Source of the DNA: Bisporella sp. PMI_857 | Taxonomy: Eukaryota > Ascomycota > Leotiomycetes > Helotiales > Helotiaceae | Length of the DNA: 64,000 nucleotides | Assembly: GCA_021307315.1 (NCBI GenBank) | Contig: JAJSPD010000095.1 | Location: forward strand, 1-64,000 | Direction of reading: 5' to 3' | In this document: positions 1 to 10,409 of the stretch, in pieces | Layout: every line of letters starts with the position of its first letter | How positions within the stretch are numbered: the first letter of the stretch is position 1 | Notes under the pieces: model-generated | The model's database searches: none | What the model saw: only the letters and a program-made list of their open reading frames with translations | Told to the model about the DNA's origin: nothing | Translations under genes and position numbers: made by a program

Positions 1-725
1 AATTGTCTCACCGTTACAGTGTGCTACCCAAGCTTTAGCATGTGCCGCCCTATCGCGGTTCCCTGCGCCACACGTGGACTGTAATTTCTAAGTTAGAAGT
101 TAACCTAATAGCATTGGGTGAAATGAAGAAATGATACCTCATAAAAACTCAACAGTTTAGTAGCGGTGTAAAGAGTATCATCTTGGGCGTTGGATGGCAG
201 GCTCAATTTGGACGACATGTCGTGCAAGGCTGCCACATAATTTCTCAAACCTTCCTCCACCATCCATCTTTTTCCATCACGATTCCCAACGGTACCCATA
301 GAAACTGCAAGAAATACCCTCTTCAGTGTATCATTCTTCTGATATAAATCAGGAATGCTATTGGTCCACCAGCCAAGAGTTGACTTTGCAGCGTTTGCCG
401 AAAGTGACCGGCTTCCAGGGAGGTATTCATCCCAGAATAGCGCCACGTATTTATTTTCGTAAGCAGAATTAGCCAAGGAGTCAGGAAGTGTGATTTTTGC
501 TACTGGTTTATTTTGAACGGTTGAGTTAACAAATATGAGTTGTCTCCCATAGCCGGCACATTCAATTCCAGCCTTTTGGCATCGGCTACAAGAGGGTCGT
601 TTCAGATCACACTTCTTTGAATATTAGCTAGGACTATATCACAAGCAGGATGTTGTACAGCGTACACCTTTCTTTCGTTTCCGACATGTATTGCATGCCT
701 GTGATCTTCCAGGAACGCCAACCAT
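1..725 (-). CDS. Zn2Cys6 transcription factor (3' end beyond window)
   Basis: Nuclear regulator of the Zn2Cys6 binuclear cluster type, transcribed leftwards off the window edge. The ATG is at 725-723. Exon 1 gives ACNTCRKRKKG, and after a 51-nt intron (665-615) exon 2 continues KCDLKRPSCSRCQKAGIEC. This is the C-x2-C-x6-C..C-x2-C-x6-C pattern that binds two zinc ions and reads CGG triplets. Downstream follows the start of a C6-regulator middle region (ENKYVALFWDEYLPGSRSLS and on). A further intron begins near 133 (GTATCA on the minus strand) and ends about 80-90, leading into RDRAAHAKAWVAHCNG at the edge. The cluster is at the extreme N-terminus, as usual for the class. The target is unknown, and the C-terminal half is not in the window. 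The reading of the zinc cluster is firm; the last splice is less so. Confidence 0.85.
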
Positions 726-1436
726 CTGCTCTGCTAGCTGAATGGTGGGTCGCCTTCAGAAATCTGTGGTTAATCTAAACTCGAACTTCATGCAATGTCG
801 CGCAGGATGAAGACAATTTGAGCTTAGTTTTGATCCTCCCATTCAGTGATGTGGTAAATTAGGTCGTAAGGCTTGTCACGAATCAATTTTTGTTTGGTTT
901 GTTGTCAAAGTAGTGCAATGAACGCTACTCGGCTAATTAAGGTCCCCTAACTGGCATTGCACTCAAAGATCAAAGTTGGGAGGTTGGTGCGCTGGCTTTT
1001 GAGAATGTAACAGTGCCAAAGGATGATTTAAAAAGACAATGTAGATCAATTGACCTTGAAAAAGCAAGCTTTTTCACGTGACAAGGATGACCTACCTTGC
1101 TCTCACCCTGCTAAGCGAGACCTAATCGGGAAACATTCTGCGCGGCGATCTTACGTAGTTGAGGCGCGAAGGATTAAACTGTCAGCCTAACTCAACTTAA
1201 TCTCCTCGAGAGCGGCGAAGGGGAGTAAGGAGGATCGCATTTTAGAAATGATCATCATTATGGTGACCCTGTTTCGTTGCTTGCTTCGGAACGGTAGCAC
1301 TATTCAATTTTTTTCGAAGGTAAAATATATATTGTTGTGATTACCCTCCGCAGAGAGTACCCTCTTCACAACGGCCTTGATATCACTTGGGATAAGGTTA
1401 TTGTCGGCAATATATTACCCAGCAAAATCACACAAT
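726..1436. other. Intergenic, divergent promoters
   Basis: Spacer between a leftward zinc-cluster regulator and a rightward VOC gene, so it should hold both promoters. I see no convincing ORF, RNA gene or repeat. An A/T-rich stretch with a TATA-like run lies at about 1322-1333. Confidence 0.5.
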
Positions 1437-2177
1437 ATGCTTACACTAAACTTTTTTACTTTGGTTTTTCTGCTTTCGTCCCAATTGATATCTATAGCTC
1501 AATCATGCGCACCTCAAGCTCCTGCCAATAACACTGGATCGAATCAGTTCCCACAGCTAATTCCTGGAAGTAATGAGCCTGCAGACCCAGCAACCACGGG
1601 TTTCGTTCTTAATCACTTTGCGCTGAATGTCAACAACATTACAAGAAGTATCGACTTCTACACAAAAGTGTTCGGTATGCGGCTCATTTTCAATTTTCGG
1701 GCAACGGAGAAGCTGTCAATCGCATACTTGGCTCATAGCCACGGTGGAAAAAATGGCACTGCATATCAAACAGTGTCAGAGCTTAACCGGAACAAGAACA
1801 ATATGGAAGGTCTCATCGAACTACTTCATTACGACGATCCAGCAGAATCCTTAGATCCATCGACCAAGGCTCCCAATACCTTCTCTCACATAGGCTTTGT
1901 CGTGCCTGATCCTGTCAAAGTTGAAAGACGCTTAAACGACTATGGAGCCGAGATCATCAAGGGCATTGGCGGACTTCCAACAGATGAGAATCTGGAGATC
2001 ATTGCAAACTCATACGGGCTTGGAAATCTTTTTAGAACGAACAGGGAGGAAGCCATTGCTATTCTCACCCTCTTGACCAAATCGGTTCCTGGTGCCAATG
2101 AGACGATCTATGTTCTAGATCCTGATGGCAACTTCATTGAAGTGCAACCCCAAGAACTACTACAGTTGCCATTGTGA
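1437..2177 (+). CDS. Secreted glyoxalase/VOC-superfamily protein
   Basis: Single-exon protein of 246 aa. The first true ATG in frame is at 1437; longer readings start at non-ATG codons. Residues 1-21 (MLTLNFFTLVFLLSSQLISI) are a clear signal peptide, so the product is probably exported. The rest is one vicinal-oxygen-chelate unit resembling lactoylglutathione lyase. A first half carries LNHFALNVNN (metal His) and GLIELL (metal Glu), and a second half carries FSHIGFVVPD (His) and GNFIEVQPQ (Glu). All four glyoxalase-I-type metal ligands are therefore present. Canonical glyoxalase I is cytosolic and uses glutathione, so a secreted member more likely acts on another electrophile or aromatic substrate; that is inference. 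An N-glycosylation sequon (NNT) follows the signal peptide. There is no intron. Confidence 0.85.
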   Translation: MLTLNFFTLVFLLSSQLISIAQSCAPQAPANNTGSNQFPQLIPGSNEPADPATTGFVLNHFALNVNNITRSIDFYTKVFGMRLIFNFRATEKLSIAYLAHSHGGKNGTAYQTVSELNRNKNNMEGLIELLHYDDPAESLDPSTKAPNTFSHIGFVVPDPVKVERRLNDYGAEIIKGIGGLPTDENLEIIANSYGLGNLFRTNREEAIAILTLLTKSVPGANETIYVLDPDGNFIEVQPQELLQLPL

Positions 2178-3545
2178 GATTCAGCCTTGTCTCTCTGATT
2201 ATGGCTACAATTTATTGAAAAGTATGGCTGCTATCACGAAAGGGTGTGGTCTTTTGAGTATTCTTGCTTCTACTATACGATATAAAACTATATATCCTCT
2301 CATATCGTTCTATATTATTGATTTGCTGTATATTATTATGGAGTACTTAATTCTCAAACTGCATAGTTAACTTACAGAACCAATTTCGGAGTCTATCTTT
2401 GGATGTGGAAGCTTACTGGTCCGTTCTCACATAGCTTAAAACTCGTTTTGTCGAAAGATGTAGAGCAATGAGCATGAACATTACTTTCCAGACCTGGTTA
2501 TGCATATGTATTATAATAATTATAGTACAGGGTCAGAGACGTGCTTAAGTGCTATTTAATATTTACAATGCTTACCAAAAACAGATCAGGTAAATGCAGG
2601 GCGCTCTTTTGGCAAGCCGCTAAACAGGAGAGTGTGGTAGAAGGGTCAAGGCTTGCCTTGTGGACCGTGAATATCGCTAGCTACAGCTGGTCACATTCTG
2701 TAAGTATAATATTATTTTAGCATTACTGCGTAATTGGTCTTTCGTCTACCTGTTCTGGATGTGTTAAGGTCAATGTTTTCGAGTTTCAACACTAGTTATG
2801 CACGTTGCTGCGGGCGTGGCACAAGTTTTGAGGCGCGAACAGAACCCTGCTTATTGGTGTAAATATTGTGCCTCAAGAATAAAGCAGCTTCAAATTTTAA
2901 GTTAGCGGAAGTTCAATGATTATTGATTGAAAATTCGCGGCTTGGATAGGAAACGTCGAGTTGAAAGAGTATACAGTTCGGAAATTGGGAAAGCTTGATT
3001 GTTGAGGGAAAACCAGCCGAGAATGATCGCAGCCGCATACTTGAGCAGAAATCGAACCCAAGAAGAGCCCGAGCAGAGCCCAAGCCATCACAATGCAGGT
3101 ACAATTTTGGGGCTCCGAGGTGAGCAGTGGCCTGGAAGCAATAATTCTGCAATGATCGCTTTCTTAAACATGTGTAGTTGTATTAGGGGTTAGACTGTGT
3201 GAGTGGATGAACGGATGAAGAAGGTGCAATAGAACTGTTCAAATGTATTGGATGATTTTCGAGTTTGCGATTCCGACGGTTTGGTTCACCCTTGAGATTT
3301 GATACGAGCGACGGGCCTAAATGTCGCAAGTTGACCCCCTGCATGTTTGGTGACCAGTCGTGATAGGGGATGTGAGGAGGTATATCTCCGTCAATAATCA
3401 ATTGTATGCCTTCTCAATACCTGATATTCTTTTGGCTCGTACTGAATGCCTACGTGAATTTTTTTCTTCTTTTGAAATTTGCTGAGGTTGCAAAATAATA
3501 TCACTCTATTAAGTGAACTGTCTATTGACACAGAGCAGAAACGAC
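2178..3545. other. Intergenic, A/T-rich
   Basis: About 1.4 kb without a supportable gene. Only short ORFs without family resemblance occur, mainly overlapping minus-strand frames at 2897-3401. No tandem repeat or inverted terminal repeat was noticed. Confidence 0.5.
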
Positions 3546-6500
3546 ATGTCGACATTGTCAACCAACAATATCATATCTTCCGTGGAAGCCCAGCAGCTTA
3601 TCCAACGGATCGCACGTGGTTATGGATGGATTAGCCAGAGGGCGCGTGATGCGAGTGATAAGGAAGCTCTTGAGGCGATAGAAATGCTCCAAGAAAACCT
3701 TGGGATTGCAGTCACAATGTGTGCGCCATGTAAATGGTCTATTAGCAACTGTTGACAATTTCATAGACTAGCAACGAACCTCTACAAAAGCAAAGCTCGA
3801 TTTGTTTTCGAATTGATCCAAAATGCTGAAGATAACGATTATAGGAGAGCTGCACCCAGCGCCACTGAGCCATATACCAAGTCCACGGTATGCCCCAACA
3901 AAATAGTTACCGATCCTAATGAAGACGGATTTACCACGGAAAATGTCGTAGCAATATGCAAGGTTGGACAGAGCACTAAGAAAAGGGCTGGTGCGCAGCA
4001 GTATATTGGGGAAAAGGGTATCGGATTTAAGTCCGTCTTTATGGTTGCATCAAAAGTTCATATCCAATCAGGGCCATTTTCATTCTTCTTCGAACATCCA
4101 CCAGGAGAGCGGGGGATGGGCTTGATAACCCCAGTGTGGGAACCTGCCGAAGTGGCTTTGCCAGAACCTTTGACTCGTATAACATTAACACTCCACAATG
4201 AAGTGGGCTATCCAGAACTACTTTCGCAATTCGATGCTCTCCCTGACGCTTTGCTCCTCTTTTTGAACAAGCTTGGTTCAATTACGATTGACAAAATCGA
4301 ATTCGGTGGAAGGAGCGCAGAGTCTACCACATTTTCATGCACTCTGGATGAATCCTCTAGACGGGCGACTATAAGCAAGGTCCAGCGTAAAGGTTCCGAG
4401 CACCTAAATACGCCTCCGAAGCACTACCACATTACGCGGAAGTTACTAGAGGATTTACCACCGGATAAACAGCGAGACTCTGACATCGCAGAAGTAATGC
4501 TTGCATTTCCTCTTGACGACAAATCCAAGCCCATCATTGGTTACCAGGAGGTTTATGCTTACCTTCCTATCGGGAACTTTGGGTTTTCCGTGAGTGAATC
4601 TGAGCTTCATATGTATACGAGACTAACGACTTGAAGTTTCTTATTCAATCCGACTTCATTACACAGGCCAACCGGCAAGATGTGATGGAAAGCAGTCAAC
4701 GAAACAAGAACATTCTCGATGGCATAGCTCGGGCATTTCTGGACGCTGTATTTCAGTTTTGTAATCACCCTACCCTTCAGTATATGTGGCCGCGATATAT
4801 CCCACTGGAAATTTCTAACCCTTTCTGGGTACCCCTTAAAGACAGGATCTACGAGCATCTTAAGGGGCGTGCAGTCTTACGTGGACGTAGTCATGGGCCT
4901 CTTCGATTCATCAGTCAGCTAAAGATAATAGAGGATGACTTTTTAGATAATTCAGGCAACCCCCTTGTTGCTGATTTGGACGAGGAAATGTACCTTGCAT
5001 CAGAATACCAAAAGGAAGATAGAGCGGCTCTCAGCAGACTGGGTCTAGGTATGCTTGACATTACTGCTGTAGTAGCACGTTTCCGACACGATCTAAAACA
5101 GCCAAGCTCCAGGTCCAGGTTCAAATCACCAGAAACAAATGAGAGCTGGCATACGAAGACTGCGAAGCTTTTGCTGCGGCCTTTTGAAGAGAAATTGGAA
5201 TCTCCGACACCAGATACAATCCGAGGACTTGCATGTATCCCACTGCAAAATGGGAACTGGACAGCAATTACTGATGGCGCTGTATTCTTCCCTCGCATCG
5301 ATGGGATACTTATCCCAACTGATCTTGGATTAAGAATCGTCGATGAAAAATCTACCACGAACCCAACAAGGAAGAAGCTTTTTATTACCCTTGGCGTTGA
5401 ACCTGCCTCGATCCAAGACGTCAGAGCACTCATCCTAGCACGCTATAAGAAAGAAAGCTTCTCCATCGGCTTTGAGACATCTTTAAGCGATCTCCATTTT
5501 CTTTATTCAACCTATTCTCCTGGTGTAACACTTAAGCTCCGAGAATCAACTTCTCTATGGGTATTTAATCATCGGGACCATCGAGTTCACGATGGGGAAG
5601 ACTTGTACTTCCAAAGTGACAAAGAATATGATCTCCAGGAGCTTATGGGATCGGTCTTGGAAGTAGCGCCATACAATAGTGACATGATTGGCTCTTTCAT
5701 CCATCCTGAGTATCGCAAGAGAATCGAGCCTCTTCCGGTAAAACGCAGCGGATCCCACCCCACATTCAAGGCCTGGTTACATGAATCCGTTGGTATACTG
5801 AACCATCCACGACTCGTAGACGCCAAAGATCCCGTGCAACTGTCACCAATCTTCCGGTACATTATTGAAGCACGTCCGGAGAAGTTGTTGGGGACCTTAC
5901 GGGCGCATTGGGCTTCCTACACGACTGTGATGAGTACTGGCTTGGCATCGAAAATATCTGAAGCTGTGGTTCCTAGCACGAACATTGGGTCAAAAGCATT
6001 AAAAGAGACTTTCGTCCCGTCGGAGACACTTACAGTTAAATGTGGCGAGTTTCTCGACAAACAGAACTTCCCTTTCCTGAAACTGGAAAATTAACCGGAT
6101 ATTGACGGATGGAAATTTCTGAGTACGTTTCACGTAGGGATCGAGGATAGCCTTGATTTCTGGTTGCAAATATTGTATCACTGCAAATTATCGAAAGGCC
6201 AATTTAGATATGAGATATACGAAGTCATTCAGCAGAAGGTCTGGGTCTTGGGAACTTCGAGTGAGGACATAAAAAGGGTCCGGTATAAGTTATCTTTCCT
6301 TTATCTTCCCCCCTTTCCGCATCTATGCTTCATCCAAGAAGCTTACTAGGCCTCACTTTAGGAAATTTGTCTGTGATAATGACCTCATCCTAGCACCGTC
6401 CTCTCAGAAAAGGCCACACTCTTGGACTTCTTCGAGACATTGCCTTTGGGATGCACCGGACTACCTGACAACAAAATGGGCTTTGCTCCCTTCCTTGTCG

Positions 6501-8934
6501 CATCTTAATACTCCTATCCTTACCGCTTTTTTTCAAAGCACTCTAAGTGTTAGAGATGTTTCTTGGGATGATTTGATTCGCGAGCTCGGAGAACTTAAAG
6601 CAAACAATAAGCCAGACATAAAAGCTGTTCGGGATATCTATCTTCGCCTCCAAAGAATATCAACAGATTTGGAGTCAGGAGACTTGGAATCCTTTCGGTG
6701 AGAAATAAATGCCTCATGGCTGGCTGAGATGGCTTGCTGACGTGTTGAACTTTAGGGCTTATTTCGAAAAAGATGGGTTGATCTACGATGTGCTGGGCCA
6801 AAACTGGACTGCCCCATCAGCATGCCTGTGGTCAAGAGACGCTCAGGTGCCGGGGAAGAGCACAACAAGTGGCCAGTATGAAGATTTGAAGGATTTGTTT
6901 GTTGGAATTCTCAAGGTCAAAATCCCCGATTTACATTTGCTTGTTGAAGAGCTCAAACGAGTCGCACAATCTTCACCATCCATCAATGATATCAAGAGTC
7001 TTATTTGGCAAATCAATACATTCGCTCCGACCATCAAGGACTTGGACAAGCTGCGCGGATCTAAAATATTCCCCGTAAGGAAGACAAATGGGAGGCTTGA
7101 GCTGCGGACGAGACTGGCGAGATTCTCGATTGTTGACCGTCAAGCCTGGGCTGATGCATTTGAAGGAAAGCTGGACTTTCTCGATTTCAGTCTCAAAGAA
7201 GTTAGGACTTTGGAACCTTTCTTGTCATGTATGGAGATTGGCGGGTACTTGTCTGAGGTTGTGATTGAAAAATCCTCTTTCCAAGGCATTGTTGGGGGGC
7301 CAAGTGCCAAGAGGAGTATGGACTTGCGACGACGCGCTTATGCGCTCTCCCGGTATGTACTCAGTTTTTTGCCTTGAATAGATCCTCAGCTTATGTTTGC
7401 AGCTGCGCAACTCACTTCGGCAGCCCTAGGACCAAGAACGACAGTCAAGCCCTCTACCAATTACTTCTCAAAACAAGGGTTTACGAAACGGACGGTATCA
7501 TTGGAAGTCTTGAGCATACCCTTCTTGGCGAAACCGTTATCGTCGAAGTCAGCAAAACGAAACTTCACATTGAAGAAGACCTGGAGGGTTTGAACATATA
7601 TGTCCCGAGAGATTCAAATGACCAAGAGATCTGTTATCTTCGGCTGCTTCCCACAAAGCTGTTTAACGAGACAATGATGGCAGAAACCGAGAGCAATTCT
7701 ACATTGGCGATGGATCCAACAGCTGTTGCGATCATTACGGCAATCTTCGCATCTAGCTACGAAGTCGTCAACTTGGTACTTGAGGAGGCTGGTATTGTTC
7801 CAGTGCCATATCGTGACCAATATGAGCAAGAACTTCAGCAATCACTTCCAGACGATGTTGTGCCTAATCCAAGTACTGATCAGCATTGTAGAGCGGAAAG
7901 TGAACCCGCACCGGTTGGATCAGGAACACAGTCGGGAATGGCAACTCCTGGAGCTAGTACAGGTTCTGCTCATGGTACCGGCTTCTCTACTACCGCAACT
8001 TCTACCTATCGAGCAAGTTATTCTCTAAGTGTTCCATCACAGCCGATTCAGCCCATCAGCAGTCCCCCAAGACCTAGCCCTGAGCCCGTGCTTCCAAACA
8101 ATGTACGGCACCTATTTACACCTGGAAGTGGCCAAGTAGAGTATCGACGACTACTCGACAACGTTATCACTGCGGCCGTAAATAGAAGAGGAGCATTTCC
8201 ATCCCAAGGAGCTTTCAATCTCGACGAACTCTTGAACGCTCTTCCGGTGGAGGTGGCAAGGGAAGCAAACCATTACAATTTACCTTTCGGAGTCAGGAAT
8301 GAGAACCAACTTGTTCATGATATGAAAATTGGAGCGGCTGGAGAGTTTTACGTATGTACATAAGCCATGAATTTTCGGCAAAGATCTGACGTGTGTAGGC
8401 CTTTGAGATCCTCTCCCGCCTCGAGACCCCTCTCCTTAATTTCGATCGCTAACTGGGGGAGCAAAATACGCAAGTACGTGACTGTCCATGAGAGCTACCG
8501 CTACATGGAAGAATGGCCAGGAGTGGAAACCGCAGATATTACATATGATGATGAAAATGGAGAATTCACGCAGCTTCTGATCGCGAACGGTTACTTGGAT
8601 GGGGCTATTTGGGCCCCTGCAAAGCCGAAGTACTTCCTCGAAGTGAAAGCGACAACAAAAACATGTGCCACTCGGTTTTTTTTGAGCAAGAGTCAATATG
8701 AAAGAGTATATTTCTGTCTAAAAATTAGACTGTTTCGAGGCTAATGAAATTTAGATGCAAGAAATGAAACTCGGCGGTCGCGCTTCCCCTGAAGTCTATA
8801 TAATCCTTCGCGTTTTTAATCTCGGCAGGGATAATATTGATATGCGACTTTATGTTAATCCGGCTGGAATGGAGGAAAGAGGTGAATTGCGATTCACACC
8901 GGAGTCTTACTCTGTGACGCCCCCGGCTTCGTGA
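3546..8934 (+). pseudogene. NO VEIN-type GHKL ATPase + DUF3883 gene, disrupted
   Basis: Large gene of eight inferred exons, about 1,670 codons. Exons: 3546-3718, 3767-4589, 4637-6282, 6362-6697, 6756-7352, 7403-8351, 8399-8705, 8755-8934. The ATG at 3546 opens the frame. The N-terminus has a Bergerat/GHKL ATPase fold: FELIQNAEDND (N-box), NEDGF (G1) and GEKGIGFKSVF (G2), as in the sacsin/Hsp90-like domain of NO VEIN proteins. The C-terminus is DUF3883/NOV_C, with GAAGEFYAFEIL, FLEVKAT and KSQYERM. The ExK and Q features suit the PD-(D/E)XK nuclease-like fold to which NOV_C is assigned. Two lesions interrupt an otherwise continuous coding sequence. One is an in-frame TAA at 6092-6094 between KLEN and PDIDGWKF. 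The other is a one-base frame change in exon 7, which is 307 nt where the phases need a multiple of three; the frame moves between LNFDR and NWGSKIRKY near 8440-8455. I call it a pseudogene, but assembly error or unusual processing is possible. Confidence 0.75.
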
Positions 8935-10409
8935 TAGACGTTGATTCGAGACGAAGAGGCAATATATCAATTATTAGTAGAGAGCACTCTAACAGTTTAG
9001 TGATCAAGATAGATATAACACCATATAGCCATCACCATTGAGTTCAAACTATGAATATAGTCCCTCGGAAAACGTCTTGTCATAAGAATGTTGATAACAC
9101 AAATACACATATTCGAAGGTCACGGGTTCTTACTAATGTAAAGCACCATGGTTATATAAACTAAAATTCCTTGCAACTACTTTTCTTTTCTTTTACTTTT
9201 TAGGCATACATAGATAATGCTACGCAATGCATTCGCATTGTCTTGGCACGACCTTATTCTGTTAAGTATTAACATCAAAAGTCAAAAGTCCAAACCCCCC
9301 CCCCCTATTCCATCCAGGACAAGGATATTAATCCCTTGAATATTTAGGATGCCTTCTCTATGTAAATGATCCAGCTTTCTGGAGCCAAAAGCTACTTTGA
9401 TACCAAAACCTTGTTCGGCTAACGGCAAAATAACTGTATTGCTATAAGGGGTATTTAAACCCCACCTATCAACATCTTCAGGCATATCAGCCTAATTGTA
9501 GAAAAAAGTTGACGAAGGTAGGCCATGTGTTCCTTAACATGGACTTGCTTGCAAGCGAAATTAACCTGTGCAGAGTTGGCCCTTTCTATTTATTTGTTCA
9601 TGTCTATAGTGTTAGGATTGATGTAGTGTATGAGGTTGCCAATAAACTCTCCCTGTCTATTAGTCTATATTTATTGCCTCTAGTATCACCTTTAGGACTT
9701 GTGCCATCAGTTCACCCTGTTGTACTGGCGTCCTACCTCTCTATATTATCAATTCGTTGTTGTCCTACCCCGCATCATTTCTTGTGGGGTGCAGAGTGAA
9801 CTTGCCTATCCAACATTACAGGACTAACAATATCCCTGCATTCACTTGGGTTTATCAAATAACTATGCCGTCCCTCAATACTTCCACATTCCTTTTTCGT
9901 CCGTGCGTCATTCAAAGAGTTCTTCGCAAAATCCGGATTAACTAACGTTTTATAATCTGTCATAGTTAAAAAAGACTAATAAGAGTACTGTAGCGTTTAC
10001 AATATTGAAATGCTATTTGAAATGCTAAAAGTTTCTCAAAGCGATGGTGCTAAGAATTAACATGCACGGACGGGAGGGGCTGGAATATTTAGGCATATAC
10101 AAAGTATATTCAGGATTTACGGCCCGGCTGCTGGCTAATAATTGGAGCGCCTACAATTGATCAAGTATGCACTGCTACTTATAAAATCGAAATGTTGCGA
10201 GCTGATCGCCCATTAGAGCATCTAGCTGATTTGCGTCTAATTGCCTTTGTGATCCAGAGGGCCGAGGGAAAAGTCAAGGAGAGGCTCAATAGATGAAGGC
10301 AAAAGTAGCTTCACAGTAGGATTTTGCATATTTATAGCCTCTTCCTACTCACAGACTCTGAAGTTTCCTTTATAACTTTATACTGCAAACAACTTCAATT
10401 GCCTAAATC
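8935..10409. other. Intergenic, upstream of GH115 gene
   Basis: About 1.5 kb without a supportable gene; scattered frames of 60-96 codons have no recognisable motif. An 11-C run lies at 9295-9305. The last 400 bases are the promoter side of the GH115 gene. Confidence 0.5.
10133..10138 (+). promoter_or_regulatory. Possible XlnR/Xyr1-type site (GGCTAA)
   Basis: GGCTAA, the core bound by fungal XlnR/Xyr1 xylanase activators, lies 272-277 bases before the ATG of a xylan-debranching GH115 gene. A single six-base match is expected often by chance, so this rests on context only. Confidence 0.25.

Noticed and set aside
4915..5433. 172-codon minus-strand frame
   Set aside because: Antisense of the NO VEIN-type gene; no motif and no independent signals.
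3546..8934. Stop-codon readthrough or programmed frameshifting as an explanation of the lesions
   Set aside because: No known recoding signal (such as a heptameric slip site or CTAG context after the stop) is visible, and two independent lesions are more simply explained by gene decay or sequence error.
9282..9963. Short minus-strand frames suggesting a decayed retroelement
   Set aside because: I could not recognise reverse transcriptase, integrase or gag motifs, and saw no long terminal repeats.
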